DNA of 61,741 bases, taken from the NCBI GenBank assembly GCA_964013575.1, contig CAXGWP010000009.1, positions 1 through 61,741 on the forward strand, in the 5' to 3' direction. The notes under the pieces were generated by a model. The model was given only the letters and a program-made list of their open reading frames with translations. It searched no databases and had not been told where the DNA came from. Within the stretch, counting starts at the first letter, position 1, and each line of letters begins with the position of its first letter. Origin of the DNA: BJGV01 sp964013575. Its GTDB lineage: Bacteria; Pseudomonadota; Gammaproteobacteria; Burkholderiales; Nitrosomonadaceae. The position numbers were made by a program, and so were the translations under genes. Shown here one piece after another: positions 27,922 through 37,121 of this stretch.

Positions 27922-30660
27922 TTAGTGTGCCTGATCCCAATTTTCTCCAATTCCTAATTCTACAAGAAGTGGAACATCAAGCCTTACAGCATTTTCCATA
28001 AGTGAAGGTAATGCTAATTTTATTGCATCTATTTCTCTCTCAGGTACTTCTAACACCAATTCATCATGAACTTGCATAATAAGCTTAGTTTTCATTCTAT
28101 TTTGCAAAATCCAATTCTGTACAGCAATCATTGCAAATTTAATAATATCAGCTGCTGTACCTTGCATTGGAGCATTAATTGCTGCACGCTCTGCTGCTTG
28201 CCTACGATTACCATTGGAACTGTTGATCTCTGGTAACGATAGCCTTCTTCCAAAAACAGTCTCCACATATCCATTTTTCTTAGCTCTTTCTCTTATACAT
28301 TGCATATATTCTTCAACGCCTGGATAACGAGCAAAGTATCGATCCATAAAAGTGCGAGCAGCACTCCTCTCTATCCCCATTTGTGTAGCTAAGCCAAATT
28401 CTGACATCCCATATATTAATCCAAAATTAATGATTTTAGCGTAGCGACGCTGCTCGCTATCTACTTGATCAAGCAAAACACCAAATATTTCTGCAGCAGT
28501 AGCACGATGAATATCTTCACCCTGAGAGAAAGCCTTAAGCAGCCCCTTATCTTTCGAAATATGCGCCATAATACGCAACTCAATTTGAGAATAATCTGCC
28601 GAAATAATGCTATGCCCTTCTGGGGCAATAAATGCTTCACGAATACGCCGCCCTTCAATAGTGCGTATTGGAATATTCTGAAGATTAGGTTCAGTACTTG
28701 ATAAACGACCAGTTACAGCTACAGCTTGAGAATAATTAGTATGTACCCTTCCAGTATCAGGATTTAACATAAGTGGAAGTTTATCAGTATAAGTAGATTT
28801 AAGCTTGGATAAGCGCCGATAATCAAGCAATATCTTTGGTAATGGATAATCTAGTGCAAGCTGTTGCAATACCCCCTCATTCGCAGAAGCTGCTCCCTTC
28901 TTAGTCTTTTTTATTATAGGAAGCTTAAGATGGGTAAATAAAATTTCCTGAACTTGCTTAGAAGAATTTAAATTAAATGGCTTACCTGAAATTACAAATG
29001 CTTTTTCTTCAAGTAACCTCATTTTTTCACCAAGCTCACGACTTTGAATTTCCAACATATTTGTATCCAGCAATACGCCATTATTTTCCATCTCAAACAA
29101 AACTTCTAATACTGGCATCTCTATATTATGATAAATATTTTCTAACTTGGAATTACTCCTAATTTTTGAATACATATATTCATGCAAGCGTAATGTAATA
29201 TCAGCATCTTCTGCCGCATACCTTGAAGCAAGGTCAACATTTACCTGATCAAAACCAATTCTGCTTGCACCCTTCCCTGTAACTTCATCATAAGTAATAG
29301 TTTTAAAATCAAGATGGCGTAATGCAAGATTATTCATATTATGTGGGCGATGAGATTCCAGTACATAAGATTGTAATAACGTATCATGCATAATACCTTT
29401 TAATGAAATACCGTAATTTGCAAAAATATGTTTATCATATTTTATATTCTGTCCAAGCTTGAACCTACTAGAATCTTCTAACCAAGCCTTTAATCTATTT
29501 AAGACATAGTCTATTTCCATTTGCACAGGAGCTGAAGTATAACAATGAGCTAATGGCACATAAGCAGCATGATTTGGTTTCATAGAAAATGAAATGCCAA
29601 CAAGCTTAGCTCGCATAGGATCTAGACCGGTAGTCTCTGTATCGATGGAAACCAAATCAGCTTCATTAATATACATAATAAAATCTTCTAACTGACGCTT
29701 AGATAATATAGTTTGATAAGTTGTATCTATATTTTCAATACAGCCGCTTTGATTTATATCTATTTCCGCATGATTCTTTCTTTGATTATCAGATACAACA
29801 ATATTAGATCTTTGATTCTCATGTAACTCATGTAACCAACTTCTAAAACCCAGCCTCTCATAAAGCACAAATAATTTCTCTGTATCCTGTGGCTTCAACT
29901 CAAGATTTTTTACACAAACTGGTAAAACTACATCACATTTAATAGTAACGAGATGACGCGATTTCTTTAGCCACTCAATTGTATTACGTAAATTTTTACC
30001 AACTACGCCTTCTATTTCCTGAGCATGTTCAATAATATTATCTAGCGTACCAAATCGTTCTAGCCATTTTATCGCCGTCTTAGGACCCACCTTATCCACG
30101 CCTGGAATGTTATCTGCTTTATCACCTACCAGAGTCAGATAATCAATCATTCTGTCTGGCTTAACACCGAACTTAGTGAATACACCAGCCTCATCAAGGA
30201 TTTCATTACTCATGGTATTTATAAGTGTTATTTGTTTATTCACCAATTGTGAAATATCCTTATCACCAGTAGAAATAATACATTTCATCTTTTCTTGCTC
30301 AGCTTGCTTTGCTAATGTTCCAATTACATCATCAGCCTCTACTCCTTCTACTATTAGCATTGGCCAACCTAAGGCATTTATGCATTCATATAACGGCACA
30401 ATTTGTGCAACAAGATCATCTGGCATAGGTGGGCGCTGAGCTTTATAATCTGCATATAAATGATCACGAAAAGTCTTTCCTTTTGCATCAAATACACAAG
30501 CGCTATAATCAGCATGATGATCATTATGTAAACGATGCAGCATATTAATTACACCTTTGATAGCACCAGTTGGTTCGTTACGATTATTTCGTAAATCAGG
30601 AAGGGCATGAAATGCACGATACAAGTATGATGAACCGTCAATTAACAACAGAGTTTTCAT
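27922..30660 (-). CDS. polA: DNA polymerase I
   Basis: A 912-residue Pol I of normal length with three domains: 5' nuclease (1-290, MKTLLLIDGSSYLYRAFHAL and NIPGVDKVGPKTA), 3'-5' proofreading exonuclease (about 325-500, active-site VSIDTETTGLDP, apparently intact) and polymerase (about 520-912, SADYSQIELRIMAHIS and QVHDELVLEVPE). It fills gaps in repair and Okazaki fragment processing. It is divergent from the DUF2782 / homoserine kinase cluster, with a 726-base gap between. Confidence 0.97.
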   Translation of the reverse strand: MKTLLLIDGSSYLYRAFHALPDLRNNRNEPTGAIKGVINMLHRLHNDHHADYSACVFDAKGKTFRDHLYADYKAQRPPMPDDLVAQIVPLYECINALGWPMLIVEGVEADDVIGTLAKQAEQEKMKCIISTGDKDISQLVNKQITLINTMSNEILDEAGVFTKFGVKPDRMIDYLTLVGDKADNIPGVDKVGPKTAIKWLERFGTLDNIIEHAQEIEGVVGKNLRNTIEWLKKSRHLVTIKCDVVLPVCVKNLELKPQDTEKLFVLYERLGFRSWLHELHENQRSNIVVSDNQRKNHAEIDINQSGCIENIDTTYQTILSKRQLEDFIMYINEADLVSIDTETTGLDPMRAKLVGISFSMKPNHAAYVPLAHCYTSAPVQMEIDYVLNRLKAWLEDSSRFKLGQNIKYDKHIFANYGISLKGIMHDTLLQSYVLESHRPHNMNNLALRHLDFKTITYDEVTGKGASRIGFDQVNVDLASRYAAEDADITLRLHEYMYSKIRSNSKLENIYHNIEMPVLEVLFEMENNGVLLDTNMLEIQSRELGEKMRLLEEKAFVISGKPFNLNSSKQVQEILFTHLKLPIIKKTKKGAASANEGVLQQLALDYPLPKILLDYRRLSKLKSTYTDKLPLMLNPDTGRVHTNYSQAVAVTGRLSSTEPNLQNIPIRTIEGRRIREAFIAPEGHSIISADYSQIELRIMAHISKDKGLLKAFSQGEDIHRATAAEIFGVLLDQVDSEQRRYAKIINFGLIYGMSEFGLATQMGIERSAARTFMDRYFARYPGVEEYMQCIRERAKKNGYVETVFGRRLSLPEINSSNGNRRQAAERAAINAPMQGTAADIIKFAMIAVQNWILQNRMKTKLIMQVHDELVLEVPEREIDAIKLALPSLMENAVRLDVPLLVELGIGENWDQAH

Positions 30661-31232
30661 GAATTCTACTAAAGGTTATTTATAACTTGATAAAATAAAT
30701 TTTTTAATAAAAAACTAGGTATACAGATAAAAGTGGATCCTTGTTTGAATCATGTCGTATTTCTTACATTATGGCAGAATTTATTAAAAAAACTATATGC
30801 CTCAATTACATTAAAACTCTAATTAATATTTTTAATAGCATACATACATATACTGACCAAACATACTATAAACTATTAGAAAAAATTACACTAAAATTTA
30901 ATAACCATCATTTTAATATGGAACAATAAATAAAGGAGCGTATTCTAGATAGACAATTAAAATAAATTTAAAAAACCAATTACCATATAAAAGACATAAT
31001 ACCTGCCTATATAGACTAGCTTTCTCAGTATTTTTTACATATAAATATATATTTATATAGTTTGTTACGACTAATGTAGTCATACCATATGAATTTGATA
31101 CACTTGACGAATTAATAGAAGGACTTACACTGATAAAAATGATTAAGACTAAAAATTGCCAATAACTTTATGCAATACTAATTTCTAAAATAGTTTTTTA
31201 TCAAGTTTAATAATGTGCCAATAATTAAGAAG
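30661..31232. other. gene-poor AT-rich gap between polA and the DUF2782 cluster
   Basis: About 570 bases without a convincing gene. It includes a 20-base AT palindrome (31039-31058) and a small GACTA/TAGTC repeat (31069-31080). A 62-codon open frame at 30741-30929 has no family pattern and looks fortuitous. Promoters for polA and for the cluster to the right presumably lie here, but no clear -35/-10 pair was chosen. Confidence 0.5.
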
Positions 31233-31385
31233 ATGATTAATACAGAAGATATGAACTTAATGAAAAAAATAGACTTTTCTAACCTTACAGTTGGAGAAAT
31301 TTCTAAGTTTTATAAATCTCTTGATATTGAATCTTCTATAGCTGACCAAGTAACCCAATTTAATCTAAATATTAAATGTAGCTAG
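31233..31385 (+). CDS. hypothetical small protein (50 aa)
   Basis: A 50-codon open frame beginning ATGATTAATACA and ending one base before the start of the DUF2782 gene. The product (MINTEDMNLMKKIDFSN..., with DIESSIADQV later) is soluble, acidic and basic in turn, with no recognised domain. A weak AAGAAG precedes the ATG. Its close coupling to the next gene favours a real gene or a degraded remnant; nothing proves translation. A later start at 31251 is possible. Confidence 0.3.
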   Translation: MINTEDMNLMKKIDFSNLTVGEISKFYKSLDIESSIADQVTQFNLNIKCS

Positions 31386-31386
31386 C

Positions 31387-31782
31387 ATGTATAAATTAAC
31401 TATTCAATGGATCATTAATCTAATTTTCCTTATGCTACTATTAATTTCTGCAGGGACTACGACTGCACAAGAGTCACTACAGCCACCAAGCTCTCCAAAA
31501 TTACCTGAATTACCCGAACTACCTGAATTACCTGAATTGCAGACTGAATCTCCAGATACAGAAGACCCTACTTTAGAAGAGCCACTTGTCATTATTAGGA
31601 AACGAGGAGAAGATAAAATTGAAGAATACCGTGTAGATGGTAGGATTCAAGTAATAAAAGTTACTCCTCTTATTGGCTTTCCATATTATTTATATGATGA
31701 TACCGGAGATGGAGCATATATTGATGATGGCGTACTAGATGATAGAGTGCGTCCACCAATGTGGAGAATATTTCAATTCTAA
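31387..31782 (+). CDS. DUF2782 domain protein (exported, Pro/Glu repeats)
   Basis: A 131-residue exported protein. A signal peptide ends near TTAQ-ES, followed by a low-complexity proline-rich stretch with LPE repeated (residues about 37-53) and then the DUF2782 domain with IRKRGEDKIEEYRVDGRIQVIKVTPLIGFP split over 75-110 and a final PPMWRIFQF. The family is found next to polA and homoserine kinase in betaproteobacteria and some gammaproteobacteria; its function is not known. The repeat is coded by differing codons, so it is not a simple DNA tandem repeat. Confidence 0.88.
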   Translation: MYKLTIQWIINLIFLMLLLISAGTTTAQESLQPPSSPKLPELPELPELPELQTESPDTEDPTLEEPLVIIRKRGEDKIEEYRVDGRIQVIKVTPLIGFPYYLYDDTGDGAYIDDGVLDDRVRPPMWRIFQF

Positions 31783-31841
31783 TTTTCTTACTAAAAAATA
31801 ATAATTTATTATTTAATTTACAATTAACCTATATCGTATTC

Positions 31842-32792
31842 ATGTCTGTTTTTACTACCGTTACTAAAGATCAACTTTCTATTTGGCTCAAAAACTATTC
31901 GATAGGTGTGCTAATTGACTTACAAGGTATATCTTCAGGTATTGAAAACACAAATTACCTTGTTACAACTTCAAATGGAAAATATATTCTCACGCTATTT
32001 GAAAAACTATCTTCTGATGAGCTTCCATACTATCTGAATCTTATGATACACCTATCGAAGCATAACATACCCTGCCCTACCCCAATTACAGATTCTAGAA
32101 ATAACCTATTTGGAGATTTAAATAATAAGCCGGCAAGCCTTGTTACGTATTTACCAGGAAACCAAATTGAAGACCCCACCCCAAAACAATGTGCATATGT
32201 AGGAGAATTATTGGCAAGCATACATATATCTACTTTATCTTTTAAAGAGAAAATGAATAATACGCGTGGTCCAATGTGGCGAGAAGCTATCGTACCCATT
32301 CTCAAGCCACTACTTCCGCCTGAAGAAGCCGAATTTCTTCAAAAAGAATTAGATTTTCAATCACAACATAAATTTAAAGGTCTACCACAAGGTGTAATTC
32401 ATGCAGATTTATTTCGTGATAATGTACTGTTTAATAATAGTAGTATAGGTGGTGTAATAGATTTTTATTTCGCCTGTAATGATGTACTGTTATATGACCT
32501 TGCTATTACTGCAAATGATTGGTGCATAAATAAAGACAAACGAATTAATAAGGAAAATTTATTAGCTTTGCTTCGTGCATACCATGACAAGCGTCCATTT
32601 ATTTCTAATGAAATGAAAATATGGCCAATCATGCTTCGAGCTGCAGCTTTAAGATTTTGGTTATCAAGACTATACGATTACTATCTACCACGGGAAGGAG
32701 AAATGATTCATGCTAAAGACCCGGCTCATTTTAAACAAATACTACAAGAACATATATTAGCTAATGCTAAACTAACTGATATCTGGGTTTAA
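31842..32792 (+). CDS. thrB: homoserine kinase (ThrB, APH-like type)
   Basis: A 316-residue homoserine kinase of the aminoglycoside-phosphotransferase-like (ThrB2) type used by betaproteobacteria and some gammaproteobacteria, not the GHMP type. The start is ATG 31842 (MSVFTTVTKDQ). The active site HADLFRDNVLF and IGGVIDFYFACND carry the catalytic Asp and metal Asp. It phosphorylates homoserine for threonine synthesis. It follows the DUF2782 gene and precedes a BPSS1780-type gene, the standard order. Confidence 0.94.
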   Translation: MSVFTTVTKDQLSIWLKNYSIGVLIDLQGISSGIENTNYLVTTSNGKYILTLFEKLSSDELPYYLNLMIHLSKHNIPCPTPITDSRNNLFGDLNNKPASLVTYLPGNQIEDPTPKQCAYVGELLASIHISTLSFKEKMNNTRGPMWREAIVPILKPLLPPEEAEFLQKELDFQSQHKFKGLPQGVIHADLFRDNVLFNNSSIGGVIDFYFACNDVLLYDLAITANDWCINKDKRINKENLLALLRAYHDKRPFISNEMKIWPIMLRAAALRFWLSRLYDYYLPREGEMIHAKDPAHFKQILQEHILANAKLTDIWV

Positions 32793-32859
32793 GAAAAAAT
32801 CAATAAAATAGAATCTGATTTTAAGTCCCACCCTAGGAGAACAGGAGATATAACAAGAA

Positions 32860-33606
32860 ATGAAAATAAAACAAGTCGGAACGAAACAAGGGTTACAATG
32901 GATTCTAAATGGTCTATACCAGTTCCGCCAAAGCCCTTTAGTTTGGATTATCATTTGTAGTGCATTATATATAATAATAGCAACTTTATCTTATATGCTC
33001 GAATTATATGGGCTCTTAATATTTATAATATTATTTCCAGTTCTACAGGCTGGATTATGGACTGGCTGTAGAGCACTTGAACAAGGTGAAAAATTACAAT
33101 TTTTTCATTTATTCTCTGGGTTTAAAATAAGCCCTGTTCCATTACTTACATTAGGCGCAATTTCACTAGTAGGACAATTATTAATTTTTGTCATAATTTC
33201 AACAATTGCAGGCGATGTTGCAATGGACTATGCAATTGAAGGAACAAGAGTCGATAAAGAAACTGAAGTTATTAAAGCAGCTGATAATATGCTGTCTGCT
33301 CTACTTGTAGGGATAGTATTACATATACCCCTTATTATGGCGATTTGGTTTACACCATTGTTAATAGTATTTAATAAAATGACTCCATATGAAGCTATGA
33401 AATTAAGTTTCATCGCCTGTTTATCAAATTTTATATGCCTTCAAGTTTTTATTACTTCTTTACTGTTATTAGGAGTCATCACCCTCATACCTTATATATT
33501 ATTTGATTTTGCTGCACTTAGCTTTGGTTTAGTGAATTTTGTCCTGATGCCAATAATTTATGCATCAGTTTACGCGAGCTATAAAGCTATATTTTATGAT
33601 GTTTAA
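32860..33606 (+). CDS. BPSS1780-type membrane protein
   Basis: A 248-residue integral inner-membrane protein with about six hydrophobic segments (about 26-50, 50-70, 92-115, 145-165, 190-215, 222-245). The pattern QAGLWTGCRALEQGEKLQFFHLF resembles the BPSS1780 family, unassigned and widespread in betaproteobacteria, which commonly lies between homoserine kinase and uvrD. It converges with uvrD. No function is known. Confidence 0.8.
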   Translation: MKIKQVGTKQGLQWILNGLYQFRQSPLVWIIICSALYIIIATLSYMLELYGLLIFIILFPVLQAGLWTGCRALEQGEKLQFFHLFSGFKISPVPLLTLGAISLVGQLLIFVIISTIAGDVAMDYAIEGTRVDKETEVIKAADNMLSALLVGIVLHIPLIMAIWFTPLLIVFNKMTPYEAMKLSFIACLSNFICLQVFITSLLLLGVITLIPYILFDFAALSFGLVNFVLMPIIYASVYASYKAIFYDV

Positions 33607-33623
33607 TTCGCCAAATTAATTAT

Positions 33624-33648
33624 TATTTACATTAATCAAATGTAAATA
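33624..33648. terminator. hairpin between convergent genes (BPSS1780 and uvrD)
   Basis: TATTTACATT (33624-33633) and AATGTAAATA pair perfectly around a five-base loop. It overlaps the uvrD stop and lies 18 bases after the membrane-protein gene, so it may end transcription from both sides. Its low GC and lack of a long T run make it a weak candidate. Confidence 0.4.
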
Positions 33649-35867
33649 AGCTTAGCATATTCAAGCGATAACCATTTTGTTCCATATTCATGGAACTTGA
33701 CCTGAACACGTGTATCTGCACCTGAGCCCTCACAATTCACAATTATACCTGCCCCAAATTTCTTATGGACTACGCTCTGACCTATATTACATTTTAAAGG
33801 CTCCATATTAGAAACCTCTAATGTACGCCCTTTTGTCTTAAGAAATACATCTTTCACAAGAGTATTACCTTTATTTATAGCTATTTTTTCTACACCCCCA
33901 GATTCTTGTATAGGCCGCAGAAATTTTAATAAATTTTCAGGAATCTCCTTTATAAAACGAGAAGGAATATTATAACGAGTCTGACCATGTAGCATTCGAC
34001 TCTGTGCAAAACTTATGTATATTCTCCGCTGTGCACGAGTCAATGCTACATACATAAGGCGACGCTCCTCTTCTAATCCTCCAGTCTCATTATAACTATT
34101 ATCATGAGGAAACAGTCCTTCCTCTAGTCCACTGAGGAACACACTATGAAACTCTAACCCCTTTGCGGAATGTACTGTCATCAGCTGAATAGCATCCTGA
34201 TTATTGCCACTCTGGTGCTCACCTGCTTCTAATGATGCATGAGCTAGAAATGCGGTAAGACTATTGTCTTCAGATTCTTGGATATAAATTGTAACTGCAT
34301 TAATTAATTCATTCAGATTTTCTAGCCTATTAATTCCTTCACGAGAATTATTATAATAATCTAGCAACCCACTATGCACTAAAACATGATCAACTATTTC
34401 TGGTAATGACAATTCCACACAATTACGTCGCATTGATTCAATTAAAAACACAAAACTATTAATACCTTTTTTCGGAACACCTATATTCTTATTCTCAATC
34501 TGAGAGATTAAATTATTATTTTCTTCCTCTTTACCACCATTACTCTTCTTCAATGCTGCCTGCCATAAACTTACTCCTTGCTCTTTGGCGCTATCTTGTA
34601 ATTTTTCCAAACTTCGTGTGCCAATTCCACGAGAAGGAAAATTAATAATTCGTAACAATGCATTATCATCATTTGGATTAGCAATCATCCGCAAATATGC
34701 TAAAGCATGCTTTACTTCTTGCCGCTCAAAAAAACGTAAACCGCCATATACTCGATAAGATAAAGAAGCATTAAACAAAGTATGTTCTAGAACACGTGAT
34801 TGTGCATTAGAACGATATAGCAATCCTATTTCTGATAAATTTACTCCCTCTTCATGTAATAATTTGACCTCATTTACAATAAAAGTAGATTCATCAAGGT
34901 CAGTTGGTGCATTGTAAACTTTCAATAGCTCACCACATCCTTCAGCAGTCCAAAGATTCTTATCTAAACGGCCATTATTATTACGTATTAAAGCATTAGC
35001 AGCTTCTAATATATTGCCATGTGAACGATAATTTTGTTCTAATTTAATAATTTCTGAAATATGAAAATCTTGCTTAAACTCTTTCATATTTCCAGTATTG
35101 GCACCTCGAAAAGCATAAATACTTTGGTCATCATCACCTACCACAAATACTGAAGATTCACTCCCAGCAACTAACTTAAGCCACTTATATTGTAGCTGAC
35201 TAGTATCTTGGAATTCATCTACTAAAATGTGAGAAAACCGACTGCTATAGTGCTGCTGTAGAATTTCATTACGTGTAAGTAGTTCATAACTACGCAATAA
35301 AAGCTCGGAAAAATCTACCACTCCCTCCTTATTACACTGCTGCTCATATGCCAAATAAAATTCTGTCATTTTACGTGTAAATTCATCATATACCTCAACC
35401 TGTGACCCTCTGTACCCATCATCTTTAGCATTGTTAATGAACCACTGAACTTGCCGTGGTTTGAATTTCTCACTATCTGCATTTATATCTTTTAGAACTC
35501 GTTTTATAACAGCTAATTGATCAGATGAATCAAGAATTTGAAATGTTTTTGGTAATCCTACATCCTGATAATGGGCACGTAACATCCGATTACATAAACC
35601 ATGAAAAGTTCCTACCCACATACCCTGGATATTAATTGGCAACATATTAGCTATACGTGTTAACATTTCTTTAGATGCCTTATTAGTAAAAGTGACAGCT
35701 AAAATGCTATGAGGGTTAATTTGCTTTGATTGGATTAAATATGCAATGCGAGTAGTCAGTACTCTTGTCTTTCCGCTTCCTGCACCCGCCAGCACTAAGG
35801 CTGACTTCTCTTCCAAAGTAACTGCTTTTACTTGCTCATTATTAAGATCAGAAAGAATTACAGACAT
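33636..35867 (-). CDS. uvrD: DNA helicase II (UvrD/PcrA type)
   Basis: A 743-residue superfamily-1 3'-5' helicase. Walker A is GAGSGKTRVLT (27-37), the Walker B/DEXX motif is LVDEFQDTSQLQYKWL, motif III is GDDDQSIYAFRGA, and motif V-VI is VHSAKGLEFHSVFL to YVALTRAQRR. The C-terminal end has the Tudor-like beta domain of UvrD. It acts in nucleotide excision and mismatch repair. It ends the gene set to the left and converges with the BPSS1780 gene. Confidence 0.95.
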   Translation of the reverse strand: MSVILSDLNNEQVKAVTLEEKSALVLAGAGSGKTRVLTTRIAYLIQSKQINPHSILAVTFTNKASKEMLTRIANMLPINIQGMWVGTFHGLCNRMLRAHYQDVGLPKTFQILDSSDQLAVIKRVLKDINADSEKFKPRQVQWFINNAKDDGYRGSQVEVYDEFTRKMTEFYLAYEQQCNKEGVVDFSELLLRSYELLTRNEILQQHYSSRFSHILVDEFQDTSQLQYKWLKLVAGSESSVFVVGDDDQSIYAFRGANTGNMKEFKQDFHISEIIKLEQNYRSHGNILEAANALIRNNNGRLDKNLWTAEGCGELLKVYNAPTDLDESTFIVNEVKLLHEEGVNLSEIGLLYRSNAQSRVLEHTLFNASLSYRVYGGLRFFERQEVKHALAYLRMIANPNDDNALLRIINFPSRGIGTRSLEKLQDSAKEQGVSLWQAALKKSNGGKEEENNNLISQIENKNIGVPKKGINSFVFLIESMRRNCVELSLPEIVDHVLVHSGLLDYYNNSREGINRLENLNELINAVTIYIQESEDNSLTAFLAHASLEAGEHQSGNNQDAIQLMTVHSAKGLEFHSVFLSGLEEGLFPHDNSYNETGGLEEERRLMYVALTRAQRRIYISFAQSRMLHGQTRYNIPSRFIKEIPENLLKFLRPIQESGGVEKIAINKGNTLVKDVFLKTKGRTLEVSNMEPLKCNIGQSVVHKKFGAGIIVNCEGSGADTRVQVKFHEYGTKWLSLEYAKLIYI

Positions 35868-35954
35868 TAAGAGAAGATGTCCCTGGCACGATATCTAAAC
35901 TGAGATTATACAGTCTACTTAATTCATAGAATATTAAAGAAGCTCATAAAACAT

Positions 35955-36827
35955 TTATTTCTTTTTTTTCTTAGCCACCAAATCTAATATTAATGGTGTC
36001 AATACTAACTCTATTGCTAACCCCATTTTTCCACCAGGAACAACTATAGTATTTTTACGCGACATAAAAGAGTCATGAATCATGGTAAGAAGATAAGAAA
36101 AATCCACATTCTTAGAGTCTTGAAATCGAATTACAACAAAACTCTCATCTAACGAAGGAATTTCTCTTTCTATAAAAGGATCAGAAGTATCTACAGTTGG
36201 TACTCTCTGAAAATTAATGTGAGTGCGTGAGAATTGAGGAGTAATATAATGTGCGTAATCATACATACGGCGCAAAATAGTATCCGTTACTGCTTCAACT
36301 GAATAACCACGGGCATTTGTATCACGATAAATTTTCTGGATCCATTCAAGATTAACTGTAGGAACAACCCCAACCAATAAATCTACATATTTAGCAACAT
36401 TAGCATTACTACTCTTCACTCCACCATGCAAACCTTCATAAAATAACAAATCAGAACCTTTAACTATGGAAGACCAAGGAGTGAAGGTTCCAGCTTTCTG
36501 TTTGTAAGGTGCAGCTTCCTCTTCATTATGTAAATAAAGTCTTGTTTTACCCTTACCATTTTTACCATATTCCTTAAATAGTGTTTCCAATTTCTTAAAT
36601 TCATTAGCTTCAGGTCCAAAATGACTAATAGGCCGACCATGCTCCTTCTCTATTTTAGCTACAACTTTCTTCATTGCAACACGATCATAACGGTGAAAAC
36701 TATCTCCTTCTACTACGGCCACATTAATCTTTTCACGATGAAAAATTTGTTCAAAACTATTTTTAACCGTAGAAGTCCCCGCACCAGAAGATCCAGTAAC
36801 GGCTATAACAGGGTGTTTTTTTGACAT
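35955..36827 (-). CDS. prkB: phosphoribulokinase
   Basis: A 290-residue bacterial (class I) phosphoribulokinase, of usual length. The start is ATG 36827, with AGGAGA eight bases ahead. P loop TGSSGAGTSTV lies at residues 11-21; HRYDRVAM and RPISHFGPEANEFKKLE match the ribulose 5-phosphate-binding region; LLFYEGLHGG is the catalytic Asp/Walker B region. It makes ribulose 1,5-bisphosphate for Rubisco. The tail is a run of lysines. No Rubisco or other Calvin gene is in the window. Its presence here argues for autotrophic CO2 fixation. Confidence 0.94.
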   Translation of the reverse strand: MSKKHPVIAVTGSSGAGTSTVKNSFEQIFHREKINVAVVEGDSFHRYDRVAMKKVVAKIEKEHGRPISHFGPEANEFKKLETLFKEYGKNGKGKTRLYLHNEEEAAPYKQKAGTFTPWSSIVKGSDLLFYEGLHGGVKSSNANVAKYVDLLVGVVPTVNLEWIQKIYRDTNARGYSVEAVTDTILRRMYDYAHYITPQFSRTHINFQRVPTVDTSDPFIEREIPSLDESFVVIRFQDSKNVDFSYLLTMIHDSFMSRKNTIVVPGGKMGLAIELVLTPLILDLVAKKKKK

Positions 36828-37121
36828 ACAAAGTTTCTCCTGAAACATTAAAATAATACAAATAAATGCTATCCAAACACTATATACATTTTAAAATTTA
36901 AGAAATTATTAAATTCCATTGTCATTATAATACGGCTTTTATTATTAGTTGATCAAGGAAATAAAATCTAACTTATCAAACATTATTTGTAATAATACAT
37001 AATAAACATCATGTTGCTATTAAAATTAATGCATTTGTTATACAAAAATAAAAATATTTATAATTAAGAGTAATCAAGTACTCTTCAAGTTATAATTATC
37101 TACTTAATAGTGAATAATTTT

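Noticed and set aside
30741..30929. 62-codon open frame in the polA-DUF2782 gap
   Set aside because: No family pattern, Ile/Asn/Thr-rich composition expected of AT-rich noncoding DNA, and no ribosome-binding site.
31039..31058. 20-base AT palindrome as an operator or origin element
   Set aside because: It consists only of A and T alternations, which arise easily by chance in DNA this AT-rich.
31500..31550. Tandem LPE repeat in the DUF2782 protein as a DNA repeat
   Set aside because: The repeated residues use different codons, so there is no clean tandem repeat; proline-rich N-termini are usual in this family.
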